Positions 42,190 through 54,059 of a stretch of DNA of 64,000 bases are shown here, piece after piece. The notes under the pieces are model-generated. The model searched no databases. It worked only from the letters and a program-made list of their open reading frames with translations, and was not told the DNA's origin. The stretch's first letter is position 1. Every line of letters begins with the position of its first letter. The stretch lies in contig OU015659.1 in assembly GCA_907165275.2 (NCBI GenBank), forward strand, positions 10,830,501-10,894,500, written 5' to 3'. This DNA is from Zygaena filipendulae (Eukaryota; Arthropoda; Insecta; Lepidoptera; Zygaenidae). A program made the position numbers and the translations under genes.

Positions 42190-42682
42190 TCTATTACATA
42201 TAAAATTGTAACAGGTCGATGTCTGTATATGGGGGATAAATAAGAAAAAACAAATTTAGGCGACTCTATGAGTGATATAGAAGCCAAAAATACCGTTTTT
42301 AGAATTTTTGTCTGTCTGTATGTCTGTCTGTATGTTTGTATTCGTGCAGCTACGCAAAAACTGCTGCACCGAATTGAATGCGGTTTTTTTGTTGTATTGC
42401 TAAGGGTATAACTTAGATACTCATGTTTCGATATTTTCGAAATTCCATCTGGAACTCGAGATATTAAAAAAATGCTGGTCATCCTACCTACTAATATTAT
42501 AAATCAAAGTGTGGATGTTTGGATGTTTGTTACTCAATCACGCAAAAACGGCTGAACGGAATTGGATGAAATTTGGCATGCACGTTGTCAGGGGTACAGA
42601 GAAGGACATAGGCTACTTTTTATCACGGAATTCCCGCGGGAACTCTGAAATTACCGCGGGTGAAACCGCGGGGCACAGCTAG
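42190..42682 (+). mobile_element. Chimeric Helitron with two 5' ends, copy 2
   Basis: A|TCTATTACATATAAAATTGT opens a block that parallels 9620-9906 and ends ATGCTGGTCA. A second 5' terminus TCCTACCTACTAATATTATA begins at 42482. Hairpin CCGCGGGTGAAACCGCGGGG and CACAGCTAG|T close it at 42682. Better preserved than copy 1. Confidence 0.88.
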
Positions 42683-43185
42683 TTCCCCAATAAGGCTAAT
42701 CGTGACTATCCCCTCTTATGTACATAATTCAAATGTGTGATTATATATATTTTTTAATTGTTTGTGCGACCTACATGATAGTAGAGACATAAAAATGTCC
42801 ATTCGGTTGTAGTTCATCGAAAGTGTCAAAATTTGAACCTTTAGTCAATTAGCGAAAACTTTAAAGCACAATTTAACCGTTTAGTGAAAGGCGCGAAGTT
42901 GTGTAGGTACGTATCTATTTGAACTGACATTAGAGTATGTATTTGTACTTAATATTAGAGTATGGATGCACAGAGGTAAATAAACTAAATTAAACTAAAC
43001 TCTCTCAACGCAGATATACCCACACTCTAGAATCTAGACTACACACATCTAGAATCTAGATGCAAGCCTACATATAGCAATGTTTATTAATTGTTTTTTA
43101 TTGTTCTAATACCTAAATTTATTTAAAATTGATATTTGTAGGTACAATTTCCTGAAATCCTTGCGCATCTGTTTTCGAGAATGGG

Positions 43186-43512
43186 CATGTGGACTAATTT
43201 TTATTTTTTAGTCCGTCTTGTAGATTATTAAAAAATATTGGACACGTATTTTTTCTTTTGTTACGTAATCAAAAAATAACGGCGATATATTGAGTTGAAA
43301 TTTCGCGTGACGTCACTATTCTGACAGTTTGTATGGCGGTTTTACCGGTTAGTGACATCACGACCCCCTCACCCTAAACTTTAATGCGCTTTATCTCTGT
43401 ATATGTATTTTAATTTATTTGATAAAGCAAAAAATACGTGTCTATTGCTTTTTTATTTTCTAACTGACGGACTAATTAGAATTTTGATTTTCAAAAGTAA
43501 TCCACATCCCTA
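43186..43512 (-). mobile_element. CRE-type MITE, full-length reverse copy
   Basis: Reverse complement of the 15816-16138 family, with ends GGGCATGTGGACTAA and TCCACATCCC. One perfect TGACGTCA remains (43308-43315); the other site has decayed to TGACATCA. Confidence 0.78.
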
Positions 43513-43814
43513 TTTAGGTGGTTGTTTCAGATGTGTCTCGCACCAAACGAAATAGGTACATAATAATTATTATACCTACAGATTTCAAGGCCACATCACG
43601 TGGGGGGTGGGTGCATTTTCCCCGCATTACTTTAGCAGTTCCCCGCGGTTGCTCCCATGTTTTATCAATACATGTTTCTTTAGCGTAGGTACGTATAGAG
43701 CTCAATACCGGTTTCCATGAACACTTCCTAATAATATGTATGTTTAATAACTTTCACCCCCACCTGAATTTTTCATTGAAATTTGAAATTTAAAGTAGAC
43801 CTTATTCAAAATTT

Positions 43815-44036
43815 TGCATACCTACCATAGATACACGTTGCCAGTGGTACAGGCGAGGACATAGGGTAATTTTATCCCGGAATTGCCGCGGGAATTCCGA
43901 GATTAACGCGGGCAAATCCGCATGAAATTTTGCATGAAACGTATACACGTTTGCCAGGGGTACAGAAAGACAGAGTACATTTTATTCTGAATTCCTGCGG
44001 GAACTACTCTGAAGGTGAAACTGTAGGAATAGCTAG
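43815..44036 (+). mobile_element. Degraded Helitron with doubled 3' segment
   Basis: Two successive blocks each read an ACACGTT(T)GCCAG-GGTACAG phrase, then a TTTTATYCYGGAATT-like phrase and a GCGGGAA. The second ends AATAGCTAG|T. Either two nested copies or an internal duplication. Confidence 0.6.
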
Positions 44037-45080
44037 TATTTATAATATAGATCTCAACTTGCCACGGAACTGATAAGTAAGTACGTACCTACATAATGTC
44101 TAACAGTCTTGTTTATGTTGTTGATGGATGGAGAATCATTGAAGCCGACATATTCGCACTTATACCTACCTAAAATATAGATAAACCGTTGTAAATGATT
44201 AGGTAAAACTAATTTACTGTCAAAAAAACATCCTCAATTCTCTTATCGGATCTACCTACCTGGTTTTTTCATTTTGTTATTAGCGTTTCGGATAGAAAAT
44301 TACAACAGTATTTATCAAATTTAGTTTCATTTCATTACAATAACAATTACACACCCACTTAGTACTGATGACTATATTATTGATTATTATTTAACTTTGA
44401 TTTCTATTAAGTTCTCATTTGAATTTTATTAGGCATGCTCTTACACTACTCAGGTGCTTTTAATTCACTAGATACAAGCTGTTACATTCACTAGGTACCT
44501 GCAAGATTTGCCATACTAGATTAGCTAAATTCAAAATAAATTTGTTTTTCCTTAAAAAATATACTTTCCTTTACTTTGACATTTATTGTTACTTCCCAGA
44601 ATTATATTCTTGTAAATTACTTATAATATGTAAGGATAGTATAATTATCCTTACATTGAACATAATATTAATGTAGTTCCCGAGTGGTATCTAACCCTAT
44701 TTTCAGACGCGTGATGCATGGGTACAATCTTCAGCAGAAATATGTACCTACTTGATGTGTACGTCTCTGAACTTTATTATTTACCTAACTTATTAAGATA
44801 CAAAATAATGTCTGTCAGTGTTTACCTATTTCTGATGCGAACTGTAACTACTCGATGTTGCTAGATGTTGTTGTTTTTTTTTTGTTTTTATTACGAGTAA
44901 TAATTAAATTGCTACTAACCATGAAATTACTACAATATCACTATTATTATCTTCGAAATATTCCCTGCATTTATCTCACTCAGTAATTATATAATTTTTG
45001 GTTTTATTAACTTTAATTACATATGGTCAAATATAATTTTCGATATATAGATATAGGTTTTCCTAACATGAGAATTTAAG
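44037..45080. other. AT-rich spacer
   Basis: No gene, hairpin or repeat family recognised; scattered GTAGGTA/TACCTACC motifs only. Confidence 0.35.
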
Positions 45081-45084
45081 TTTG

Positions 45085-45246
45085 TTCTTGTTTTTGTTAT
45101 GCTTTCATGCCTTATCTACTCAACCGATCACATGGAATTTCGCATAGAAAAGGATATACCTAGGGTTTTCTTATTTCAGAATTCCTTCTAGAACATTGAA
45201 ATTAGATATCACGGCCTAATTCACGGGTTAATTGGGGAACAGCTAG
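45085..45246 (+). mobile_element. Degraded Helitron
   Basis: Phrases TTTGTTCTTGTTTTTGTTAT, TCTACTCAACCGATCACATG and AGAATTCCTTCTAGAACATT in family order, ending GGAACAGCTAG|T. The hairpin is nearly lost. Confidence 0.65.
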
Positions 45247-45257
45247 TAAATAATAAT

Positions 45258-45425
45258 GCCAACAAAAACATTTTTATGTAAAATGTTGCCAAGACGAGAC
45301 CATATACCAGCACTTTCAAAAAGTTATCAGATCTTATGTAGAGCCAAGCTTCTAACTTTACACGCCCTAACTCTACAAGGTCTATCTTCACAAACTCTAC
45401 ACCTTAGCCAAAATATGTGGCTGTT
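45258..45425 (+). repeat. Dispersed repeat Y, copy 1
   Basis: GTAGAGCCAAGCTTCTAACT, ACACGCCCTAACTCTACAAG and TTCACAAACTCTACACC recur at 47276-47405 in the same orientation. Short phrases such as CTCTACA repeat inside. Family unknown. Confidence 0.75.
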
Positions 45426-45429
45426 TGGG

Positions 45430-45800
45430 GGATAAAAGTTACAAGTTTTATAATTTTTTTGTTGTTTGTGTACTAATACTAGCTTACCTACCAAATTTCA
45501 GCTTTCTAGGACATTAGGAAGTACCCTAAGAATTTTGATGATCATCGGTGAGTCAGTGACGAAATCGGGTTTTTTTAGATATCAATAAAATCTAAAGGAT
45601 GAGAGCTATGCAATCAAAACTTTATATATTTAATATGTTTGCTATTGACAACATAAATCGAAAATTTTGTTTATCTGGTATAATCCAGACCCAAGTTACA
45701 AGGGTTCAAAAAAAACGACGAAGCGCTTCGAGAAAAGTTAGGTAGTGCCCTTGCGCTGCGCTGGCTCGTCTTGGCGGGGGCACTGCCATGCCCCCAGATT
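45430..45800. mobile_element. Unclassified degenerate repeat region
   Basis: CGGTGAGTCAGTGACGAAAT (also a GGTCGGTGAGTCAGTGAC phrase near 63168) and a GCGCTGCGCTGGCTCG/GGGGGCACTGCCATGCCCCC stretch suggest an old transposon. Ends not defined. Confidence 0.4.
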
Positions 45801-46474
45801 AGAAGAAAAAATAGGTAGGTAGGTAGAAAAAATAGTACCTACCTTGTGTTCTCAAAAGTTTCATCATAAAAATAATTATTATAATTACATAATTGATGGC
45901 TAAAACCGGTTAGTTACTTGTGCCTAAATAAATAACGTTAAGTATATTAGGAAATATTTGAGATACTTAAACATTATGTCCATTTATAATGTTAGAAAAA
46001 AACACATCGATTTTTGTACTTAGGTACGTCTAAAAAATATTTTAAGCCACGGGCGATAAAGTATTTAGTAGTTAATCCCAAAACGCTGACAAATAATTAT
46101 TCAAAGATTTAATAGGTAATTACTATAGAAAAATGAGTAGGTATCCTTCATCATCGTCTTTAATTATCTTCCTTTTTGAAATTGCTGAAAAAATATTCAA
46201 CTTTAGACTCACCATTTTGTTCATTTTGGCAGGATCAGAAAAAATCAAGTAAAAGTAGGTACAGACACTTTTCAGATTTAATTTATCATAATATAAATAT
46301 ATAAAAATAATTTATCATAATTTATCATAATTTTAAGTCAAAGAAAAGTTATGCAAATACCTAGAGGTATAGAGTTTTTGATCAGGCTATTAAAAACCGA
46401 TGTAATCTTTGATATTTTCTCGTAATTAATTTCAATTGATCGTCAACAATATACTGTTATAAAAAATACATACA

Positions 46475-46515
46475 ATCGAACATAGAACCTCCTCCTTTTT
46501 GGAAGTCGGTTAAAA
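46475..46515. mobile_element. Terminal fragment of a common insect repeat
   Basis: GAACCTCCTCCTTTTTGGAA then GTCGGTTAAAAA. Related scraps are at 22152-22175, 51573-51590 and 56789-56818. Confidence 0.5.
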
Positions 46516-46974
46516 ACTAATTAGACTCCCTCAGTCACTTATCTAGTAAATAACTATGTAGATGTGAGCTATAACAGTACTTTATTGACTTCTCAACTTA
46601 TACATTAGCTTTTTTAACCGCTAAATTACTGTTATTTACTGCACCAGCAAAGATTGGAATCTAGATTTTTAGCCCATTTGGTTTTCGAGTATTATTGAAT
46701 TGGCTTACGGCTATGACACCGATTCAAGTTGTTTGTTACTCATTTCTAGGAGTGTAATCTAAAAAGTATCTACAGTGACAAATGACAAATTGATGTAAAT
46801 GTATTGAGTACAATCGCGATACGACGATGACTGAAAAACGTGTAGATAATATAAAAATATGGAAATTTGAAAATTATAGCAGACGTTTTGAATAAGAAAA
46901 TTAATTAAATCAAGTTTGTGCCAGGATTAGTCAGACTGAATTAGTTGTGCATAGAAAAATTTTTCAATGTTAGA

Positions 46975-47103
46975 TAGCCCATTTATCGAGGAAGGCTATA
47001 GGCCGCGCGGCTCAGGCGATGTTATATGGAGTAAATTAGGCTACTTTGGAGTTCTTGCGGGAATTCCGAAACTCATGCGGGTGAAACTGCGTGGCACAGC
47101 TAG
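46975..47103 (+). mobile_element. Helitron 3' fragment
   Basis: ATCGAGGAAGGCTATAGG, GAGTTCTTGCGGGAATTCCG and TGCGGGTGAAACTGCGTGG precede CACAGCTAG|T. The 5' half is not recognisable. Confidence 0.75.
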
Positions 47104-47275
47104 TAAATTAATATCATGCTAAATGCTAAGTACAATATTCTATGACAGCATCAGCGATTTAAAAGTAAATACTTATTAGGTTACAATCAGGAGTTTTTAA
47201 CTTTTTAACTTTGGGGTGAATGAGCTTAAAATCTTATAAATTAAAACAAAATGTAAAATATTAAAAGAAAAATAA

Positions 47276-47425
47276 AATCCCATCAAAAACATTTTCATGT
47301 AAAATTTTGCCAAAGTTATCAGATCTCATGTAGAGCCAAGCTTCTAACTCTACACGCCCTAACTCTACAAGGCCTAACTTCACAAACTCTACACCTGTGG
47401 CTTGGCCGTCTCGTTACTACAAGAA
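47276..47425 (+). repeat. Dispersed repeat Y, copy 2
   Basis: Same order of phrases as 45258-45425, but a block of about 20 bp present in copy 1 (near 45290-45315) is absent. Confidence 0.75.
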
Positions 47426-47523
47426 CTATTGTATAACAGAAAAGTAATGAACAGTGGATACATTTTTACCCATGTGAATGTAGCGAAATGGCCAGGATAG
47501 CATATTTTGACTAAGATGTATAT

Positions 47524-47664
47524 AGAGTCGTTTTAATGATAACTTACTAGTCGCAGTCAGAGTCAATTAATGTCAGTTGGCATTTGACTAATTAAGTTAA
47601 AAGTTAAATGCCAATTAACATTAAAAGACTAATCATTAAAACGACTCTGAGTGCGGCCGTTAAT
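47524..47664. mobile_element. Foldback (palindromic) MITE
   Basis: AGAGTCGTTTTAATGAT (47524-47540) is mirrored exactly by ATCATTAAAACGACTCT (47632-47648). Inner blocks such as AGTTGGCATTT and AAATGCCAATT also pair, so nearly the whole 125 bp can fold. GAGTGCGGCCGTTA beyond the right arm is shared with the scrap at 20415-20445, so the element extends to about 47664. Confidence 0.75.
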
Positions 47665-48251
47665 GGTTAAATACCTACATATTTATCATATATCATACAG
47701 AGGTCATCTTTCAAGGATGGCATATCTTTTGAGTCTCATTGTCAAAGTAATCAATGTGCGTACCAGCATCCCGCAAGTGCATGTTGTAGGGTTTGCAAAA
47801 AAAGCCAACGTCGTACCGTGAGTTCTTATTACTGTATTTATAAAAAAGGTTTGAAGGTTTTTTTGTAATGAATTTTAACTAGTTTACAAAACAATTCACT
47901 TTATATGCATCGAGATTAATAAAATTAATTTGGTAAAGAAATAATTACGCATGGATCCAATTAAACATTCATTATTAAAGCAAGACGCAATGAAATGACT
48001 ATTTCCAGGCAAATGAAGTTACATTGACCTTTGCAAATAAGTACCTCTAACTACTATTTCGTTATAATTTCTACAATGAAAACATTTTTCCTCAAACATC
48101 CGTTCCGTCCATCAGTCGTGACACTTTTCCTTAACAGATTTTTAATTATTCGCCACGACGTTTTAGTAATGAAGGTCTTTCCAAGTAGTACACTGAAGAT
48201 GCTGTAGTTATGTCGCAGTCAAATTGTACAATCCGTTAGTTTACAAACGGC
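47665..48251. other. Spacer
   Basis: No gene or repeat recognised. Confidence 0.3.
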
Positions 48252-48553
48252 CAGCAACACGTGTAGGCGAAGCTCCTTGGAACCGCATCAGGGCTTTCAT
48301 CACCTCGATAATGAAACAGAAGGAGTTTCACGAGCGCCAGCTGGAAAGAACAGTACGGAGCACTCAGCGGCTGCCTGATGCATTATCAGACAGTCCCAGG
48401 TAGTCGCCGCAATGAGTGGCATGGAGGAGGGGTTTTTAGTCCTTGCAAATCGGACACTCCCTCACTCCCTGCCAGCACGTGTTGGCAGGGGTCCGTTAGG
48501 GATTTTCCCCTCCTCGCGTAAAAAAAAAAAAAAAAAAACAGCAACACGTGTAG
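48252..48553 (+). mobile_element. 5'-truncated non-LTR retrotransposon with target-site duplication
   Basis: CAGCAACACGTGTAG occurs exactly at 48252-48266 and 48539-48553. Between them lies a 3' end finishing in about 18 A. The first part reads in frame WNRIRAFITSIMKQKEFHER followed by QLERTVRSTQRLPD and a stop near 48400, which looks like the C-terminus of a jockey/R1-clade polymerase. The 3' UTR follows. Exact duplication and intact poly-A indicate a young insertion. Confidence 0.85.
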
Positions 48554-48649
48554 CGTCGAGAACAGAAAAAGTATTAGGTATAGCGATATGTATTCCGGAA
48601 CTGACCTGGTATCATATACTGATGAATCTATTTTCACCGTAATCTGAAA

Positions 48650-48760
48650 AACTACCGAACTTTTTATTTTTTCGCTTATCCTGTTTATTTTAACGTATAC
48701 TTTCAGCCCTGTAAATATTTTCAGGTAATTTTGCCACATCTTATATAATATACATAGTAA
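48650..48760 (-). repeat. Dispersed repeat Z, copy 1
   Basis: Reverse complement of 53297-53380 (shared ACAGGATAAGCGAAAAAAT, AAGTTCGGTAGTTTTTCAGA). Part also recurs directly at 53637-53690 (CCCTGTAAATATTT, TTTGCCACATGTTAT). Family unknown. Confidence 0.65.
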
Positions 48761-49129
48761 GCCCAGTAAAATGTTTGTCACTCAGCAACTCGCTTTCAAG
48801 GCGGTTAGATAGTCTCAAGAACTTAGAATTATGCTATATTTCCCGTTGAACGGAGTCACGCTGGAATTCGTTATCAGTTTATCTGATAAGTGGGTGTAAC
48901 AGTGAAATGTATATTATGTCACTTGAGACTTTTAACTTTTCTTTTGTTAATTTTTACTTGTATCCTACATAATATAGTACCTAAATTTCTTCATGATAGA
49001 ATGGTAGGATTTGCGCTTGATTTTGAGTATGCCAAAACTTGCTTCGTTTAAAAGCATAATATTAACCTTTAACCTTAAAACGAAACTTCGTCCTAATTTA
49101 ATGGTATGTATGTATACAGAAGAAATATA

Positions 49130-49195
49130 CAGGAAGGAATTCCCGCAGTAACGCTTAAATTAATGCGAGTGAAACCGCTGAGAGTAGCTATAGTT
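49130..49195 (+). mobile_element. Helitron 3' scrap
   Basis: GGAATTCCCGCAGTAACGCT and GCGAGTGAAACCGCTGAG followed by TAGCTATAG; degraded end. Confidence 0.5.
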
Positions 49196-49891
49196 TTAAT
49201 TTTTAATCTTGTAAAAAAACTGTATTTTTTTTGTATCTTTGTTACGCGATTACTCGAAGATGACTGGCCCGATTTAAAAATTCTTTTTTGTTTGATACTT
49301 TGCTACTGTTCAGTTGGTCACATTGTAAAGGAGTCAGGATGGTATCATGGATAAATCGAGGAAACTCTTCAAATATTACAGGCATACCTATAGCGATTGG
49401 GGTAGATAAATCGTCAATTTATAAATTAATATTATAAACCAACCAACTTAAAAGCGAAACATAATAAAATTTTAACAAAAAATTAAAACCGGTTAAATTA
49501 AAGATGGTTTGATTTTTTTGTTAAAATTTTTATACTCGTAAGTCGTAGATAGATATTCGTCCATAATCGGTCAAAATGCTAATTGCTTATCAACCTTTCA
49601 ATTTATCATACGTCAAACCTTACATGCGTATGTGCTTGTGTATGAAAAAATTGACAGGTGTGCGTTTCCGAGTAGTACCTACCTACTTGTGTATTTAGTT
49701 AATATATGTATAAAGGGTCTCAACTCTCAGTTATGTAGTACTGAGTACTAACGCATGATCGTTACCTTGACAGAGAATGCTCAGTAATTAATAATTATAA
49801 AACATTTTTAAAAACAAGGTTATGTAGTGTCAGTAAAAAAAAATTAGTAAATAATATAATCAATAACGAACCATCTAAAAATATGAAATTA

Positions 49892-50100
49892 CTAGCTGAT
49901 CTTCGCAGTTTCACCTGCGTTAATTTCGGAGTTCGCGCGGGAATTGCGAGACAAAAGTACCCTATGTCCTTTTCTGTACCTCTGACGTGTAGGCATGCAA
50001 AGTTGGCATGATGATCGGTAGAGTAGTTAAGCAGTAAAAGCGTAGGTAAAAAATAAACAAACAAATAAACTTACATTTACATATTTTATGATAGTAAAGA
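49892..50100 (-). mobile_element. Helitron (GTTTGTTTGTTT subfamily)
   Basis: CTAGCTGATCTTCGCAG with TTTCACCTGCGTTAATTTCG at the left. TGATGATCGGTAGAG in the middle. Reverse 5' end TCTTTACTATCATAAAAT at 50100. About 209 bp. Confidence 0.8.
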
Positions 50101-50177
50101 TTTTGTGATATCCTCACAGGAAATTTCTTTCTTTTTAGGAAGACCCAGCACAATGTAAATCCTTAGATATATTATTA

Positions 50178-50382
50178 CTAGCTGTTCCCCGTGTTTTCAG
50201 CCTCGATAAGTTTAGAGTTCCCGCGGGAATTCCCGGATAAAAAGTATCTACCCTATGTCTTTCCTGGCAGCGTGTATACAAAATTTCATGATGATCGGTT
50301 GAGCCGTTAAGGCGTGAAATCGTAAGAAACAAACAAACAAACAAACTCAATTTCGGATTTGTAATAGGTATTATAGTAAGGA
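50178..50382 (-). mobile_element. Helitron (GTTTGTTTGTTT subfamily), second copy
   Basis: CTAGCTGTTCCCCGTG, GAGTTCCCGCGGGAATTCCC, AAATTTCATGATGATCGGTT and the reverse 5' end TCCTTACTATAATACCTATT. It lies 77 bp from the previous copy, same orientation. Confidence 0.82.
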
Positions 50383-50883
50383 TAAATGAGAAAGTGAGTT
50401 GACATAAAGCATCGAACAGTTCACATCGCATCATATCGCCCAATCACAACGTAAGATCCAACACTTAACGAGTAAAAATAATCATAATATTTTTAATTAA
50501 ATTAAGTAAATTAAATTATATTTTAAAGACTACGCACACAGGCACCGAACAGTTTGAAAAACAGCAAAAACATGGCAAAAACGAAGATACGCAGCACAAA
50601 ATGGGCGTCCTAGTTGAGTGTAACTAAATTATTGCCGTAATTCAGAATATTTTAACATAGTAAAATAAAAGATAAAATCACAGAACTTATAAAAACGATA
50701 CAAAGAAGTTATTTGTCCATTTAATATAATGTATTGATTGTAGGTATATGTATAATGTTAGAGATACGTTAGACGGTTGCTACGCGTATTTTGAAACCGG
50801 ATTTGTCACTTTTTTCGTCCTAAAACAAAATGATAATTAATTATCACAAAAGTGTAAACTTATATTTGAAGCCAATCAATATT

Positions 50884-51093
50884 TACTAATATTATAAAGG
50901 CATAAAGTTTGTGAGTTTGTGAATTGTGAGTTAGTGACATTGTAGGGGGTAATCTCTGGATCAACCGATTTTGAAAATTCTTTCACTTATAGGAAGCTAC
51001 AGTACTGTAGTCCTGAGTGACATAGACCTTTTATCCCGAAATTCTCTCGGGAACTCCGAAATTACGGCGGGTGAAACCGCGGGGGACAACTAG
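50884..51093 (+). mobile_element. Helitron (TAGGGGGTAATCTCTGG subfamily), complete 3' end
   Basis: TACTAATATTATAAAGGCAT, then GTAGGGGGTAATCTCTGGAT, GGTGAAACCGCGGGGG and GACAACTAG|T. The best normal relative of the palindromic element at 58681-59036. Confidence 0.85.
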
Positions 51094-51318
51094 TATATAC
51101 TAATACTACTAATATTATAAATGAAAGTGTGGATGTTTGTTACTCAATCACGCAAAAACGGCTAAACGGATTTGGATGAAATTTGGCATGCACGTTGTCA
51201 GGGGTACATAGGGTACATAGGGTAGGGTAGGGTAGAGAAGGACATAGGGTACTTTTTATCCCGGAATTCCCGCAGAAACTCCAAAATTACCGCGGGTAAA
51301 ACCGCGGGAAACAGCTAG
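51094..51318 (+). mobile_element. Helitron immediately downstream of the previous one
   Basis: Starts within about a dozen bases of the preceding CTAG (CTACTAATATTATAAATG) and ends AACAGCTAG|T. It carries a private expansion of GGGTACATA and GGGTA units near 51210-51240. Confidence 0.87.
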
Positions 51319-52209
51319 TAAAGAGTAAAGAGGAAGGACATCGTTTATGGTTATTTGTATGTCTATATTTGGCTTCATCCGCGTCAGATTTGTAATTCCC
51401 TCGGAACTTTTCCAGGACGAAAGGAATACCTACAGTGATACTGTAGCTTTCAATGAATAAAAGAATTTTAGAGTCGGTTCAGTACTTAATTGCTGATATT
51501 ATTTCCCTACATTCAAAACATTCATACCTACTTACATACTTTCCTCTTATTAAACTTCACTAAACGACTTTAAAAAGGAGGAGGTTATGAATTCAGTTGT
51601 TTTTTTTACGTGTTTGTTCACAAACCATTAATAAAATAGTTATATATCAATTATATACCAATTTATATACCAATTTGGAACGTTCTGTTTTTTGGAAATG
51701 GGATATTTTCAAAAAGGTCCCATTTTCATCAGGATCTGATGATGGGACCTGGAGCAATCCAAGAAGCGATTTTGGGTATTTTTTATAGAAAATCGTGCGG
51801 TTGCTCTCGGCACAGATAATATAATACTATACTCTCTCGGAAAGCGCCATTTAACGCCAAGTAATAAGTATTTTACGGGTAAAATGCACATAGTAAAGTA
51901 TAGCTATAACTCATGGTAAAGTAAGTACGAGTACTATAGGAGAACTCGTCAACTATTAAAATGAGCAGTTGACATTAGATTATTTATAATTATAACTAAA
52001 ATAAATTACAAACCGACCCACTAGAAAGCAAAAAATAAACAAACTTAAAAAAAAAATCAACCAAAAAACACAATATGCCTTGTCTGTAATAGCGAATAAT
52101 AACAAAAAGATAAAAGATAGTAGATATTATTGGTGTTATGCCACCTACATACTTACTGATCGGTTTGACAGGGTCTAGGTGTTTAATATATAGATATTTA
52201 TCATTTATA
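51319..52209. other. Spacer with scattered repeat scraps
   Basis: AAAAGGAGGAGGTTATGAA near 51573 is a repeat terminus scrap. A duplicated ATTATATACCAATTT phrase occurs near 51650-51675. No gene. Confidence 0.35.
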
Positions 52210-52446
52210 AAATAAATATAAAATGCTTTGTCCTGAATGATTGATGGATCAACGCACAGCCTAAACCGCTGATCGTAGAGACCTGAAACTAGGAGGGTGT
52301 GAGCTTTGTATGACGCAGGCATCCGATAAGACAGGATTTTTGAAAATTCAACCCCTAAGGGGATGAAAAGGGGTTGCAAAGTTTGTATGGAACAATTCCG
52401 CGGGAACTTCGAAATTATCGCGGGTGAAACCGCGCGGTACAACTAT
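52210..52446 (+). mobile_element. Helitron relative (CAACCCCTAAGGGG subfamily)
   Basis: AAAATGCTTTGTCCTGAATG, CAACGCACAGCCTAAACCG, TTCAACCCCTAAGGGGATGA, TGCAAAGTTTGTATGGAACA and hairpin CGCGGGTGAAACCGCGCGG, ending ACAACTATT. The last 75 bp match 38550-38622. A short scrap of the family lies at 62832-62855. Confidence 0.7.
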
Positions 52447-53289
52447 TCAATAAATAATATTATTTATTACTTCGATAATAATTTGCTCCCACAATAATAT
52501 TAATCCCTGGACTCACGGGTGGGTCAAGTCAGTGCTGGGATTAACCAGTTTAACTATCTGTTTTATTAACGGTACCTACATTACTGCAAGTACCCGACAA
52601 GAGGTACCTACTCGCCTCTTCTTCACATGTATTTGCTACGCGTTTCTTCCGTTTAGATACTTTAATATGAAATATATATACAATTAATAATAATTGCTCA
52701 AACTCTGAGCTTTTTTGCCTAACTGAATTTACCTAAGTAATAAAAGTCAGTCTGTTTTCTAAATCAATGCTGTTTACACATACATTTTGTATGTATGTAT
52801 AATGAAAATGATTTTGTGATGGTGGGTGCCCGGCGCGGGCACATTTTGACCCTGCTGTGGTAACTTAGGACGTTGGAGTGCATGCAAGTATAAAACAGCA
52901 GACTTTTCGGCTCCCTTCATTACACAAAATTATACGAATTATTTGCCTGCCAATTTATATTGCGTATTGCATATATTTATATGCAATTTATATACGTATA
53001 TGGTAATATCGTACAGAAAATAACCAAAGGAACTATGAGTCGCCATGCATGTAAATTGTAAATCGTAGAAATAAAAATTTCCTGCAATTTAATTTTCTCT
53101 AATTTCTCCTTAACTATTAATGTGGGGGCGAATGAATTCACTGCTCACACTCTCGCCCTAGGGCTTAGAATAACACGAACCGTACCATACCACGGGTAAA
53201 GAAAGAATCAATTCGCACCGCTCGCTCTTACATCATCATCATCAGGATCTCCCCACATATAATCGTATACATCATGTGGTAAAGTTAAC

Positions 53290-53700
53290 TGCAATTATTT
53301 ACAGGGCCAAAAGTATACGTTATTACAAACAGGATAAGCGAAAAAATAATATTACAAAGTTCGGTAGTTTTTCAGAATATGAGGAAAATAAATTCACTGA
53401 AAAATCATTAAAATTACATTCACAAGGTACGTAATACACGTAGCTCACTTATACGTATACAAGGCACGCGCACGCATATAGCCAGCGATGGATCAGCTGT
53501 TCAGCTCGATCGAGGTCACTGAACTTAAGATACCGGCACTCGGCGTTGTGTTCGTAAAGCAATTAAGCGGCCAGCACCTGCAAAAAAAATTTATAATATT
53601 TTTTTTATGTTTTTTTTATGAACATGTTTATAACAGTTTATACTTTCAACCCTGTAAATATTTGCAGCTAACTTTGCCACATGTTATACATATAGAACCC
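53290..53700. repeat. Dispersed repeat Z, copies 2 and 3 in mixed orientation
   Basis: 53297-53380 is the reverse complement of 48650-48735; 53637-53690 repeats part of it directly. The intervening 84-codon frame (53488-53742) has no recognised domain and is likely part of the repeat. Confidence 0.5.
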
Positions 53701-53889
53701 TCGTCGCGTCGGCCGATTGTCTTATTGTTAGTATGTATGTGAGCATCGATATTTATACGGGAAGACCCATAACAGTAGGAGAGTGGTTTTGTGCTTCGCG
53801 TGAGCAGAATCGACCAACGAAGGAGTCCCGAAAAGTTCGAAATACTACCTATATAACATTACCGAAACAAAACTGTTAAAACGACAAAT

Positions 53890-54059
53890 TCTACTAATAT
53901 TATAAACGCGAAAGGTTGTAAGAATGTATGGATGGATGGATGTTTGTTACTCTTTCACGCAAAAACTACTGAAATCAGATTAACACATAGGGTACTTTTT
54001 ATCCCGGAATTCCCGCGGGTATTCTGAAATTAACGCGGGTGAAACCGCGGGGCACAATT
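53890..54059 (+). mobile_element. Helitron, 3' end damaged
   Basis: TCTACTAATATTATAAACGC, GGATGGATGGATGTTTG, CGCGGGTGAAACCGCGGGGC, then CACAATTTG in place of CACAGCTAG. Confidence 0.8.

Noticed and set aside
48386..48781. 131-codon minus frame
   Set aside because: Antisense across a non-LTR 3' UTR and poly-A (read as poly-F).
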